A DNA stretch of 64,000 nt, from positions 136,318,740 to 136,382,739 of the forward strand of contig JBAIZL010000002.1 of NCBI GenBank assembly GCA_036971475.1. The letters are read 5' to 3'. Both the position numbers and the translations under genes were made by a program. The notes under the pieces are model-generated. The model saw nothing but the letters and a program-made list of their open reading frames with translations. It was not told the DNA's origin and did no database searches. Below, piece by piece: positions 36,593-47,871 of this stretch (the first letter of the stretch is position 1; every line of letters starts with the position of its first letter). This DNA comes from Prosapia bicincta (lineage: Eukaryota > Arthropoda > Insecta > Hemiptera > Cercopidae).

Positions 36593-39176
36593 CGCTTATG
36601 CGAGGACGTTTGTAACCGTAAGGTAGTGTGTCGTACCCGTCGTCGTCCAATTTCCTCTTTTCACCCGTTAACCTGAGTATTTTATTTTCAGACATAGTGA
36701 TGACGTCACGATCTTTTGTGCGACGAATCCCATCACTAGATGCTACGATAGGATCATTACCTTCCAAAACCATTCGTTTCATCAACTCAAAATTGACCGA
36801 GGCGGAAGTACTGAGATTCAGAGTCAACCCTTTGACATTGCACACGGTCACGTGTTCGTTTCTATTTGTAGACCAGACTTTGTAGGCGTAGACTTTAGGA
36901 CCTCCTAAGGCGAATTCGGTGATATAAGACCCGGGACCGTATTCTAAGAGTTCGTCAGTCATCTGGCCTAAATAATCTCCGGTCACGACTCTTGGCAAGC
37001 CCTCCCTATGAAGGTATACTACGCTGTCGGTATCCTTGTAAATAAGTTGAGGGCCTAGAGCGTCCACATATTCGTACAATTTTAGCCTGGCGTGGGTGGT
37101 AGTGTAGACGGTCAGCACAATGTTGACAGTGGGTAGTATTTCGCAAACGTCATCTGAAAACTGCCAAATCACTACCAAAACATCCTCGTTCACTTCCTGA
37201 ATGTTATTCACATCAATAGACGGGCTTTGTAGCATTTTAAAATATTCCTGAGGCTCTCTAATAATCGACGTTTTCGAGTGATTCTCCCTATGCCCGAATT
37301 TTCCCCAAAACGAGTTCAACATCAATTTGGTCAACGAGCGGGATCCTTCGTTTTTAGCGATCTTTGACTGGTCCAAACGGACATCCTCGTTGATGAAATA
37401 ATCTTCTACGTACTTGGTCTTGTCCTCTTCGGTCCGGCACCAGCCGGGGTAACCTGACGCCTCCTGTTTCATTTTTAGAAATTTAATAATTAGATCTTTA
37501 AACAGCCCACAATGCATTTGCACAATGACATAGCCCTTCTCTACCGCCTTACGTATCTCGTCCATGGTCCATGTGCCTGTCAGAGCGCGCTCGTCCACCG
37601 TATGGCCGCATTCGTCAGGATTCAGAGTTTCGCCACATGTCCGACAGAGTACAAACATCAACTTCTTATTCATCTTTAACGACAATACAGGGTGGTAGAG
37701 CGCTGTGGGCGGTAGAATTGTGCACATGAGCAACCCTTTGGCGCTCATTCCCAATTTCCTACACTCTTCGTTACCAACGGCCAACTTAGGGTGTCCAATC
37801 AGGTATTTTCCGTACTTGCATACCCAGGGGTAGAGCGAACACACGATGGCGTACTGGATTGTTTCGTCCTCTTTAGCGGCGCAGTGGGTCTTTATATTTC
37901 CCGTCCTGCCGCCGAAGAAAGCGTCACGTGGGTTAAGAGGCGCCGTGTTGAGGACGGGGTGGTTGTCGAGGTAATCTAAGGACTTGTCGTTTTTCTTCTG
38001 TTGTCTAAATACACACTCCCACATCTCGACGACCTCGTAGCCGGCCCGTGAGAGTTTAGCGTGTTTAGCTTTTGTCCTTTCGAAACGTGCGTTGTGCGTG
38101 TCCGCCGGATCATCCTCCAGAGCAGCGTCACGTCCGTTGGGGAAGCACTTGGGACAGCCGTGGAACCAGCAGCCTTGGAATTCGTACACAGTGTTTGTCT
38201 CCATGCACAGTTCGTCGACCTTTAGGCCGTCGACTTTCATCTCGCGGCCGTTACTTGCATGACTTATTCGCTGGTTGCCCTCTGTTTCGAGCCACAGCAA
38301 CCATTGCAGAGCGATAAACGATTGTTTATCGGCCAGACGGTAGCCGGCTTTCCGAACTATGGCTATGGTGTTTGGTTTTAGAAAGTTTCTTCTAAACGCC
38401 AAGTTACAGGCGCTAGCGATGGTCACCGCCTCTAGAAACGGATCAACATTACACTCTTGTAGGAAACAGGTCCTAAATTTCAAGCACGCCTGTGCCAAGA
38501 TCTCCTCGCCCGATAGGCAGTATTCGAATATTTCCTTTTGAAAGTCAAAGACGTACTCGTTGCGCACCTGGTCGTCATACCATCGTGAAAACTCTTCGTG
38601 ATTTTTGTCAAACATAGAATCGGGGCAATAGTACTCTTTGGCTGGGATGGGGCCTACATACTTTTCGTTGGCCAGCGTGTTGAAGAGGTGCGGAAAATAA
38701 CCCTTTTTCTTTTCTGGAGGTAGATCGAAGTCTTTAGGCAGTTTAAATAAGGCCATAGGAATGCAGTTGAGAGAGTCGATGAACTTTGTGTTATCAATCT
38801 CCATGAGGATGACCTTGGTAGCTCGCGTAATCAGGTCAGGTGTAAATTGGGTCTCTTCTATCACGTACTTTAGGATAAACTGGAAATCAAAGGCCTGGCC
38901 GTTGCGAGCGATTACTATCACTTTTTTGTACGCCTTTCGCACTTCCATAAGGTACGCCAAGAACCCGTTGATGGGGTCCTCTCTGAACACTCGAGTTCTA
39001 TCCGTGCACTGTAGGCACGCGCCGCCGTTCATACACATCCAACAGTATTGCAGGGATACGCACAAGTTGACTCGATGCACACGAGCGTCGTTAATAACTT
39101 CGTCTTGTCGAGTTTCAAGATCAAAGAAGACGAACAGAAAGTTATTTGCTAGCGGGCGACGAGTATCAATTCTCAT
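36588..39176 (-). pseudogene. polB: Protein-primed family-B DNA polymerase, exonuclease and polymerase part
   Basis: An 862-codon open frame of the Polinton/adintovirus/bidnavirus PolB type. In order: exonuclease motif I (FFDLE, D19 and E21), motif II (N92 to D97), motif III region (YC at 219-220), a Cys-rich nuclease-like insert (VDGLKVDE to GCWFHGCPKC, about 315-345), polymerase motif A region (SLYP 447-450), motif B (K617, NSFWG 621-625) and motif C (DTDS 715-718). Oddities: the motif III position normally Asp is Gly223, and the motif A Asp three residues before SLYP is Ile444, so both active sites look damaged. The Met at 39176 is probably not a true start, because the family continues upstream and that part is present in another frame. 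GC content is clearly higher than in the flanking DNA. It would have replicated the element's DNA. Confidence 0.92.
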
Positions 39177-39979
39177 GTAGCACAGATGGCCTTACACACT
39201 TTACAATAGCTCTCGCCGCATACGTGAGGGGCTCCTCTGTTCTTCTTTAGAATGTATCTATTACAGTCTGGACACTTTCTTATAGCCCGGCATACGCTTT
39301 TGATGTGCGCCTTAAAACAAGCTCTATTTTGAAATTGTCTATTGCAGTCGCCGCACAGGATGCCGTCGTCTTCAAGCACACACGGCGGGGACCTCTTGCA
39401 AGAGTTGCATTGGGCGGAGCAATGATGATACATGCGATTAAAGTAAGGAACGTGGCACAATTCGCAATAGTAAACACATGCGAACGCACCTGTCAAATTT
39501 GTAACAACGTTGAAGTGGTTGGCATGATATAACAAATTTAGCTTGTGCTTAGGTTTCTGAACGTCGCCCTCAAAGTAAATATCATGATCTCTGCTGCCGT
39601 AATTGTAAACGGTGATTTTATAATCTGAGAGATAATCTTGAAACTGTTGCAATTCTCGAATCCCGGCACCACCATCTCCTATCTGCACCCCGGCGTCCAT
39701 CATTAGTTGTTTTGCTCTGTTGGTTTGACGACTGCATCTGTCCATACTCACAAGCTTGTACTCGGGGTCTCTTAACGCATGCGCGATAGCTACAACCAGA
39801 GAACGGGGTAAACAGAGGGTGTCCGTATTTTTAATCGTAACAATCCCCTTCCTATGGTATGATTCTTCTTTGAAATTGTTAAACAGTCCGGGTCTTACAC
39901 GCCCACGTCCTATAGGTACTTTAACCTTTGTACAGGTCACTTTGAAGGTGTCGTCGGATTTAAAGGTATATGCGTTGCT
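39173..39979 (-). pseudogene. polB: PolB N-terminal region, cysteine-rich part, frame-shifted from the polymerase
   Basis: This open stretch has the DTLCLPRSLVVAIAHA block typical of the N-terminal part of Polinton-type PolB, then repeated CxxC zinc-ribbon-like pairs (YYCELC, CNSC, CGDC, CPDC, YCKVC). It ends at TGA 39173-39175, four bases into the ATGA overlap with the 862-codon frame. The last zinc-type residues expected before the exonuclease are found in the polymerase frame just upstream of its Met. The two frames therefore belong to one gene split by a one-base frame change near 39190, not to two genes. It has no ATG start of its own and is in phase with 39980-40279. A programmed frameshift is possible, but no slippery heptamer is evident. 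Confidence 0.85.
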
Positions 39980-40279
39980 TTAGATAATAGAACCAAAGAT
40001 GTTAAACAAAGCGTCCGCTTTTATCGAAGACGCCACTCTAAGAGGAATATATCCAGGGGCGTGGTTTCGGAGATTTAGGCTCTGCATGGTGAAGCCAAAT
40101 TGTATGTCTTCGGTAGCGTTGTTTTTCATAGTCTCTAAGATTTCCTCTAGTCCTCGTCTGACCCATTCCAACTCGTTTTCCGCCTCGGGCACGGGGTTGA
40201 AGTTAAAAGTCACTCTAGTTCCGTGCATACGGAATTTTCTTACATATGTCTCGTCCGTTGATACAATACGAACGGCCAT
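39980..40279 (-). pseudogene. polB: PolB extreme N-terminus, cut off by a nonsense codon
   Basis: This 99-codon frame starts at ATG 40279 in the context AAAATGG and is in phase with the cysteine-rich part that follows. Only the TAA at 39980-39982 separates them. Its sequence (IQFGFTMQSLNL, GYIPLRVA, then an LFNIFGSII block) resembles the N-terminal module that precedes the CLPR block in Polinton-type PolB. The codon replaced by TAA lies in a conserved part of that block. The full gene would run from 40279 to 36588, about 1230 codons, now in three pieces. A long TA-rich box lies at 40348-40338, about 60 bases before the ATG. Confidence 0.75.
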
Positions 40280-40813
40280 TTTACAGATACAATTTAAATT
40301 TCACTACAATAAACCTTAAATTAACACAGGTATATGCTATATATATATTCAAATTGATGCTATGTGAAACAATTTAAATTTTGAATTAATCGCTAAAATA
40401 AATACTCAGATTGTTTTGAAAATAAATAATCAGATCAACACAGATATCTGCCATAATATTATGTTATACAAATTTAAAATTATTCAACTTTGATTCACAA
40501 AATGATTACAAATCGCCCTGATTAATACGGGTGATTGTGTTAATATAAGACTCTAGTTTATAGACTACAGATTTCACTCGAGAACAAGTAACAACAAGTT
40601 AGCTCACCACAATGTATCTTCTTTCAAAGCTGGATATCAAGTGGTGGTTGTCACAACGAGATTTGTAAGTCATAAACACCAGCTCCCCCACACCCCTACA
40701 AATGGCCGCGCCCGCCATGATGTAATCAACACGGAGAATATAGTTATGACGTAAATATGGACTCGTCCACTCCCCTCTCACATTGACTCTTCCACAGCTA
40801 TGTATAATACATT

Positions 40814-40972
40814 ATATACAGGGGAGTGTAGTAATTTTTGCATAGTCTGTGTTCAGAGTGCTTCAAGTGATCAGTGTGTGTTTGTCAGTAAGTAGAAATA
40901 TGTCATCATCAGTGTCGGCTAAGTTTTATATCTAGGCACTGTAAAATTATTAATATATGTTAGTTTAATAAA
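40814..40972 (+). other. Miniature transcription-unit-like sequence at the island's right edge
   Basis: TATATA (40814-40819), TTCAGAG (40852-40858), a 12-codon frame including its stop (ATG 40900 to TAG 40935) and AATAAA (40967-40972) follow each other in order. The layout resembles the island's other genes but with almost no coding content. It could be the collapsed remnant of a deleted gene, a small RNA unit, or chance. Confidence 0.35.
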
Positions 40973-41124
40973 ACATCATGCTGAATACGCTTATTGTAAA
41001 TATTATTTCATCTACCGTCCTTTTTAAACCCGGGATCCTATATCATACGCTTTATCCAAAATTATATATTTATACCGCTCTTATATTCCCAGTACACTCT
41101 GTTGAATATATATCAGGCAGAATT

Positions 41125-41880
41125 AGGTTCGTTTTATAACATATATTTATTCATTAGTCTACATGTTATGTGATAGGTCTCGTTATTACTGTTTCTCCAT
41201 AGACCTTTATATCTAAACGCATTTACGACTATAGGATATATCCATAAAAGCTATTTGATTATTTAAACTAATTTCTGATTATATATGTATGCCGTGGTAT
41301 GATGACAGTACATAGTAAACTGATACAGTAATCAAAACAAGAATCGCCTAGATTCGTTGTGAAACAGCTGTGCAGGTTTTATGACTGCTATAGTGGTAAC
41401 CTACAGTGATCGCGGTTTTAAGATAATGTGTTATCTCTGCAGGTTTGCACATGTAGAGGACATGGGCCTCGGTTATCTACAACTATGTAGGCCTGGCGTA
41501 TTCCCTCAAATGATAAGGCTTTGTTGCATTGTTTATTAATTTAGTAACATAGACAAACTTTGAGTTAAACAATCATATCCCCTTGCCCCAGAGCTGAGCC
41601 CCGCATCATCCCATTGATCAGACAACGCATTTAGGGGTAGACCATTCGAGTTAGGGGCAAGCCTACTTCTTGCTTAGAGTCATTCGGGTTTCGATCACAG
41701 ATACGTCATCAGATATATTAAAATAACCATTAAATCTTTCCAAAAACTACCCCCACCCCCAGGGTAACTCCCGGGGAAGCTCCTGAACGTAGCTGAGAAC
41801 ACCCCCAGACTTAGGGGTAGGTTAGGGGTAGGTTAGATACTATTTGGCTAGCTTAGGTTAGTGCGTTAAGGCCTACTTCC
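41125..41880 (+). repeat. Repeat module R, short copy
   Basis: Colinear with 12300-14450 but without most of the extra repeats found there (CGTTTTATAACATATATTTA, GGATATATCCAT, TGATACAGTAATCAAAACA, TTATCTCTGCAGG, CCTGAACGTAGCTGAG, TTTGGCTAGCTT in order). It begins about 150 bp after the last island signal. No coding frame supported. Confidence 0.75.
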
Positions 41881-43646
41881 CCCACCACTTTTTTGCTATA
41901 GTGACAGCTTATACTACTTAGACTTCTATAAATTCTAACGTGAACTTTCTGGTATCATGATGCGTTATCTAACACTTGTTGGAACCAACTGTTGGGATAT
42001 TGCACAATATTACCAACTCATGGCGCAATATTTTTCAGTTTGTCCAATATATTTTAAAATGATTTGATTTTGCAAAACCTTCCAAAATGGTCTACACACG
42101 ATTAATAATATTGTACAATATTATTAATGGTCTGTAGGCTGCTTGACACTATAAAACGTTTCCTGTATTTAGAATGTAGTTTCTGGTATCACTTATGATT
42201 ATTCTACAATTATTTTTGTTCTAAAGTGTAATGTGTCGAGCTATAGATTTTATATAGACACTGGGAACTTCATTAGTGTGATGGAAAGGTTTGTGGTTCT
42301 TAATGGCCAGACATTGTTTGCAGAAATAAATGTAATATATATTTTAACTTACGGTTCAGCATCTCCAGCACAGGTATAACACTTCTAAGTTAACAAAACA
42401 TGATACAAGTGCAACTAACTATCTAACAAAATCTGTCTTGACTCTCCTCTTGAGGGCTCAACAAGAGGTTTTATATGGATTCTCCCTCTTGTTTCTGTTT
42501 TACTCTTGGGTGTGAGTTGTGACAGTCCATGTGGGCTCTAACTCTAACAGGATTGGTTGGAATTTATTATATTACTTTTAATTGGATGATCCTTCTCCAA
42601 TCAGCTGTCTTCAGAGATCCTCTCTAAAGGTCATCACATGTCCACGTGAAGGATGTTTTGGTTAGATAAACATTTTTAGTTATGGCTGAATGTGGTTGAT
42701 GAGGGTTCCTCAGGATATTGTTACAGGAAACTTGAGAAACTCTAATCTAACCACCAAGACAGTTTATCTGGCACTACAAAAGTATTAAGCCCTTAAATTC
42801 ATGAACACTTGAAAAATTAATCTACTATCTATTCTCTTAGGTCCCTAGTTGTTTATAAAATATTAAAATCTTGTTATCATTTAATTTTCATTTAAATTTG
42901 TAATAATTTTTAGGATTTGATTTAATAGAAGTGGGTCATGATGAGGTGACACTTAGAACAGGAAAGCAAGCTAATCGACACAGGATACAGTTTGTCCTGA
43001 AAGCATTTTAGAAGTTTAGAAAATAAATTTTAAAATTTAGAAAATATCATCTGAAAAATAAAGTTTTAGTTTTATTTTAATTAAAATTAGTTTTAATTAC
43101 ACTTATTTATTTATAAATAATTAATAAATTAATTTTGCATTACTTAGTTAAAAACAGAAATATACTGACATATGCATATAATTTGTTTGAGTAAATGTCA
43201 ATTTATACCTTACATTAGATTGAAAAATGTTACTGAAAAGTGTTTTAAAATATTTGTAATGAAATTATTGTTATTAGTACGTTCCAATTTTGTGATGAGA
43301 ATTATAGAAATAGTAAACTAAATAATTTACTAAATGATTTACCCTGATGATTGGAGTAACTTCAACATTTAAAACTAATTAACAAATTGCAAAACCTATA
43401 ATTAGCGTTATCTATATTATTATATACAAATCTTTACCCTAGAGGGTTTATTCTTATATAACTCTATTTTTAGTATTTATTTTATTGTTTTACTGAATAG
43501 TGGCCTTCCTTTTATTGTTTATTAGTTATTATATGTATATCCATTGACATTATTAAGCTTTACTTATATCTATTTATTGGCAAAGCGTTTATTATTTTGT
43601 TTCTAGAAAAGTCAATAGCTGACAGACAAATAGCGAAGATGGAATC
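41881..43646. other. No recognised gene
   Basis: AT-rich DNA between repeat module R and the hAT transposon. No frame, tandem repeat or domain can be supported on either strand. Confidence 0.6.
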
Positions 43647-43654
43647 TTCTAGGA
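43647..43654. repeat. Target-site duplication of the hAT element, left
   Basis: TTCTAGGA, identical to 45172-45179. Eight bases is the hAT superfamily's standard duplication length. Confidence 0.95.
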
Positions 43655-45171
43655 CAGGGATGTCCAACTTTCATAGCATAGCGGGCCAAAATTAAAACCT
43701 TGTACGTTGTTGCGGGCCACATAGTAATAATATAATTTTAGTTTGAAATAGCAACAAGAACATATGAAAATTTATAAATAAATAAAACAAAATTGAATAG
43801 TATTACTTATATCTCTCAAGACTCAAGTGAGAGAAAACTATACAAATAAGAAAAATACAAAATAGTTTTATCAATTAACACAACTGAAATGAGGATAAAA
43901 ATGTAAAAAATGTACATTACAGTATTTTAGTGTGAACATTGTGGTTGATCAGCTGCAGCTACCAAAGAACGAATATCCACCTCTAGTTCTGTGTGAGCCA
44001 ACCTCATCAGTTGGAGTAAAGATACATCAGAAAGCTTGTTCCTATTTTGGTTGTTTATAAACTTCATAGATGAGAAACCACTTTCACATAGGTATGTACT
44101 TCCAAACATTGAAGACATTTTTAGCCCAAAATCTCGCAAGTTTGGGAATCTCTCTTTAGGAAGCAATTTAAAAAAAGTCATGAGTCTTTTCTTGCCTGGT
44201 CATTAGAAACATGTCACCCTGCAAATCACATAATTCAAGTTGTAGGTCAGCTGGTTGGTCTTCAATTGTAGCTCCAAGAGGATTGCGTAAAGCAGTAGAC
44301 TACTTTTGAGACTTTCAATTTCCTCAAATCTTGTATTGAACTCGTCAATTACTTCTTGAATTTGACAGATGCAGCTTGAAAAATCATTGTTTTTTAATTT
44401 GTCGGCTAACTGAAGACAGCTAGGAAAGTGTATAAGATTTTTGTTTTCAAGATTTTGTTTGAACAGTTGTAGCTTACTGCGAAACCCATTGATGATTCCA
44501 GCCAAATCTGATATTGTTTGATTTTTTCTTTGAAGACTCAAGTTCAAAATGTTAAGATGATTAGTCTAATCTGTTAGAAAAGCTAATTAAACTAAAAATT
44601 CTGGATCTTCAAACTTCTTTTCTATTTCAGTGGTGTCAGATGGCACATATTTCTTAAGGAATTCAGGGATTTCCTTTCTTATTTGCAAAGGATCGCTCCA
44701 TGCACTTTCCTGCACTTAACCATCGTACATGGTTATATAATAGCAAGTCTCCATATTCAGCCTCTGTTTCTTGTAAAAACTGCTTAAGTTGCCTATGTAA
44801 AAGGGTCCGGTTTCCACCTCTGATCAGATTTATAATCTTAATCACAAGTTTAAAAACTTGATCCTGCTTGATGGATTTTCCACATAGAGCTTCCTGATGA
44901 ATAACACAGTGTATTACCGGACAGTTAACGCCATTCTTCCGAAGTAATCCTATTAATCCAGACTTTTTACCTGTCATTGCTGGTATATATTCGAGTAAAT
45001 ATTTTAATTATAACTAGCATGTATAGTATTAGAATTTATCATTAAATTATTAGATCCTTGTCAAAATTTCAAGTATTTTTGTGATATTTTTGTCTGATAA
45101 GTCTTTGTGGGCCGCATAAAAGGGCATGGCGGGCCGCACGCGGCCTGCGGGCCGCCAGTTGGGCATCCCTG
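43655..45171 (-). mobile_element. hAT-superfamily DNA transposon, decayed, 1517 bp
   Basis: The ends are CAGGGATGTCCAACT (43655) and AGTTGGGCATCCCTG (to 45171), terminal inverted repeats with one mismatch, bounded by a perfect 8-bp duplication. Subterminal GCGGGCC/GGCCCGC-rich stretches are typical of this family (GTF2IRD2/ZBED-like group). The interior holds a minus-strand transposase remnant. Autonomous hATs are usually two to three times longer, so this copy has probably lost an internal part, including the N-terminal zinc finger and some catalytic region. Confidence 0.95.
43927..44977 (-). pseudogene. hAT transposase remnant
   Basis: Three minus-strand pieces in order: 44977-44663 (MTGKKSGLIGLLR, CVIHQEALCGK, HVRWLSAGK), 44547-44203 (LSLQRKNQTISDLAG, LIHFPSC) and 44181-43927 (FGSTYLCESGFSSMK, RNKLSDVSLLQLMR, the C-terminal hAT dimerisation domain). 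The pieces follow the order of the catalytic and dimerisation parts of a GTF2IRD2-like transposase. Frameshifts and stops divide them and the N-terminus is missing. Not functional. Confidence 0.9.
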
Positions 45172-45179
45172 TTCTAGGA
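45172..45179. repeat. Target-site duplication of the hAT element, right
   Basis: TTCTAGGA, identical to 43647-43654. Confidence 0.95.
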
Positions 45180-46269
45180 GGTTCTAGAGAGGTCTACATT
45201 ACTACATAATTTGTAACTTTGTTCCACCATTCCTAAAGTTGCTTGTGGTAATGGAATTTACTAATTAAATTATAAGTAATTATTGTATAACTGAATGAAT
45301 ACGTTGGAACTTACTTGCTGACCTATTTTGAAACAATCGATTCATGACTAAGGTGATCCCGCTACTCAATGATACTGGTAATGGGTCAGTTTTGACTATT
45401 AAACGATTGCTTTATAACATGTCAAGAAATAAGTTCAAAAGTATTCACTCAGTTTCGCAATAGCTACTTATAACATTATTTAAGTATTTTCATTTTTGAT
45501 AAATGTTTTAAACATATCCAAATGATAAAAAATCTGTTACAATAACAAGGAACATTTTAAATTTGTCTACTAAAAAACCATTATACATTTAAAAGAAATA
45601 ATTATTTCTAGTATAACAAAGTGAGTTGTATTTGCTACCTATAAGTCTTTTCTAGGAAAAAAATATGAAGCATAAAAGCCCAGAAACTTCTTTATTGAAT
45701 TTTCTCTACTAACTCCATTTCGTGATGAGAAGACCTAGCATGAACGACAAGCATAGTTAGAAAAAAACTGCAAAACTATTTGAATGCAAGAAAACTGCAA
45801 AACTATAGTCAATCTCTTTTGATATTTTAAAACCTTGAAGTAACAAAATAAAACTACAGAACAAACCACAATTAATGGTAACTTATTTTAACGATATTAT
45901 TAATCAAATAAAAGTTTTTGTAGGATCCACTACAGTTACATTAACATGTCTTTAATGGTTCAAAATGGTTTCTTTTAATTTTTAGTTTTGATATATGTTT
46001 TAAACATATCCTAATCATAAAGAATTAATTACAATAATTGGACAAATTTAAATATTGTCAATTGAAACAGTTTTGATTTAAAACCTTTAGCAATTTTTGA
46101 GACATAATTATTATCAAAATTGAAGTTAGTGAGATATAATTGTTTCCTAAAACATATCTTTAAACAAAATAATTATACAGCATATCTTTCTTTATGGACA
46201 AGAGTAGGGAATTTCTTTACTGAATTGTTCCATTAACTCCAGTTACTTATGAGAAGACAGACATACATA
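45180..46269. other. No recognised gene
   Basis: AT-rich DNA with no supported frame. Two stretches (about 45480-45545 and 45965-46030) resemble each other (ATATGTTTTAAACATATCC followed by AAATGATAAA or TAATCATAAA), suggesting an old local duplication. Confidence 0.55.
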
Positions 46270-46693
46270 GCATGAAAGATAAATATACACAAAATTCATC
46301 CCAAAATTCACAAACCCAATGTCTCCATCCGAGCCATCATCAACTACCAGAATGCCCCTGCACATAAATTAGCAAAATACATGGACAAAATTATGAGACA
46401 AAACATAAACGTAAACAAAAACACACATTAAAAACAGAACAAACCTCATAAATAAAATAAAAGACATAAACATACCACACAATTCAACACTACTATCACT
46501 CCACATAACAAATATGTACACCAACACATCCATACCCGAAACACTCAACATCCTAGAAACTCAATTAATACAGAACAACATACCTAAAACCCACGTTACC
46601 GAAATCATAAACATCCTCCAAATCAGCAACGAACAAAACTATTTCACCCACAACTCTAACTTCTATTCACAACCAGATGGCCTACCTATGAGA
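46270..46693 (+). pseudogene. Penelope-like reverse-transcriptase fragment
   Basis: Translation in shifting frames gives PLE reverse-transcriptase landmarks in order: HPKIHKPNVSIRAIINYQNAP, KLAKYMDKI, TNMYTNTSIPETL, LQISNEQNYF and FYSQPDGLPM. The position before TNMYTN that normally carries catalytic Asp is not Asp here (SLHIT). The fragment breaks off at LPM exactly where 154-bp satellite units begin (46694). The remainder of a PLE appears 2.6 kb downstream, so one element may have been split. Confidence 0.82.
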
Positions 46694-46917
46694 AGTCGCT
46701 GAGAGCGTTTACTCAGTCATACATCGTTGGCTTTGGAAACCTTACAATGTGGAGCCCTAGATTCTGTGATAGTTGCAATAAAGCCTCTTTACCAGGAGTT
46801 ACCAAAGCCTGACTTGTTCAGAGAATGTTTACATGGATGCACTGAAACTTTGCTGAGAGCTTTTACTCTGTCATATTTCTTTGCTTCCAAACCTTACAAT
46901 GTAGAGCCCTCGATGCT
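46694..46917 (+). repeat. Partial 154-bp satellite units
   Basis: About one and a half units of the 14.6-18.8 kb satellite, joined directly to a truncated PLE reverse-transcriptase fragment on the left and to copy B of the segmental duplication on the right. Confidence 0.92.
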
Positions 46918-47871
46918 GTTATTACCTTCACAGAAGACTTGACTAAGTCACGTCACATTTCTACACATTATAATATACATATACATGTATTTACAGAACC
47001 CCTGCTACTTTCATAAACATATGCTTAGCGAAAGGTGTTGATCATATAGCCTAAAATATAAATTAGAAAAATACACATTTAAAAAAAATACATTTTATTT
47101 AATTTTTTGACAAATAAATTTTAAATAACTGAATTTGAGCGCAATTACCTGTAGAATAACTGGTAAAAATTTCATTGTAGTATTTTTAGCAGTATCTGAG
47201 GTATGGGACAAACATTAGGCCTACTGCCAAATACCATGTGTTGCATAGGGAGGTACGTCTCCTCTAGAAACGTGTATTTAAGCATAAATAAGACGTTTAG
47301 AATTAAAGAGCAATTAGTGCAGAGTTCTATTAGAATGTTGCCAATTTTAATATAGGCCTAAGCTAATTTTTTTAAATCCAGTATAATAATTAAAAGGCAA
47401 AGCTTTTCTAACGCTAAACACAACTTTAAAATAGTTTTTTACAATTCATTATTTAAAATTTCTTTCATTTGAAGAATTTACAAACAAATTAAAAGCTTAT
47501 ATCCTACATTCTGCTCAATTACCAAACTTTATTCATAACCATATATTTTAACTAAATTATAATTATAAAAATATACATTCGGCCACGTTAATAAATATAT
47601 TACAATATTGTTTGGCAGTTTAGGGTTAGATGAGTATTTAATTAGTGTCTGCCATTACTAAATTAAAATCTCGTTGTGAATAAAAGAAACATGCATTCCG
47701 TTAAAGAATCTACAGTTAAATGTATGTAGCAATTTAAATAAGAAATGAAACATTAAATTTGCTTACTTAAATATCGACAGATCTGAATAATTCCCAGTTA
47801 TATTACAACAATCATACATCGCACTCACGTTCATATTTATATTTATTTGGTATTAAAAGGCCTAAAGGTCT

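Noticed and set aside
39173..39179. ATGA overlap as a two-gene coupling signal between the cysteine-rich frame and the polymerase
   Set aside because: Family architecture puts both in one protein, and conserved residues continue in the polymerase frame upstream of its Met; a frameshift explains it better.
38072..39180. Plus-strand frames of 60-139 codons opposite polB
   Set aside because: Shadows of the polymerase coding strand; no domain and no promoter.
40599..40781. 60-codon minus-strand frame upstream of polB
   Set aside because: Overlaps intergenic sequence with no promoter layout, domain or homology I can name.
30600..41200. Terminal inverted repeats bounding the virus-like island
   Set aside because: I looked for Polinton-type terminal repeats near both edges by eye and found none; a computed self-alignment would be needed.
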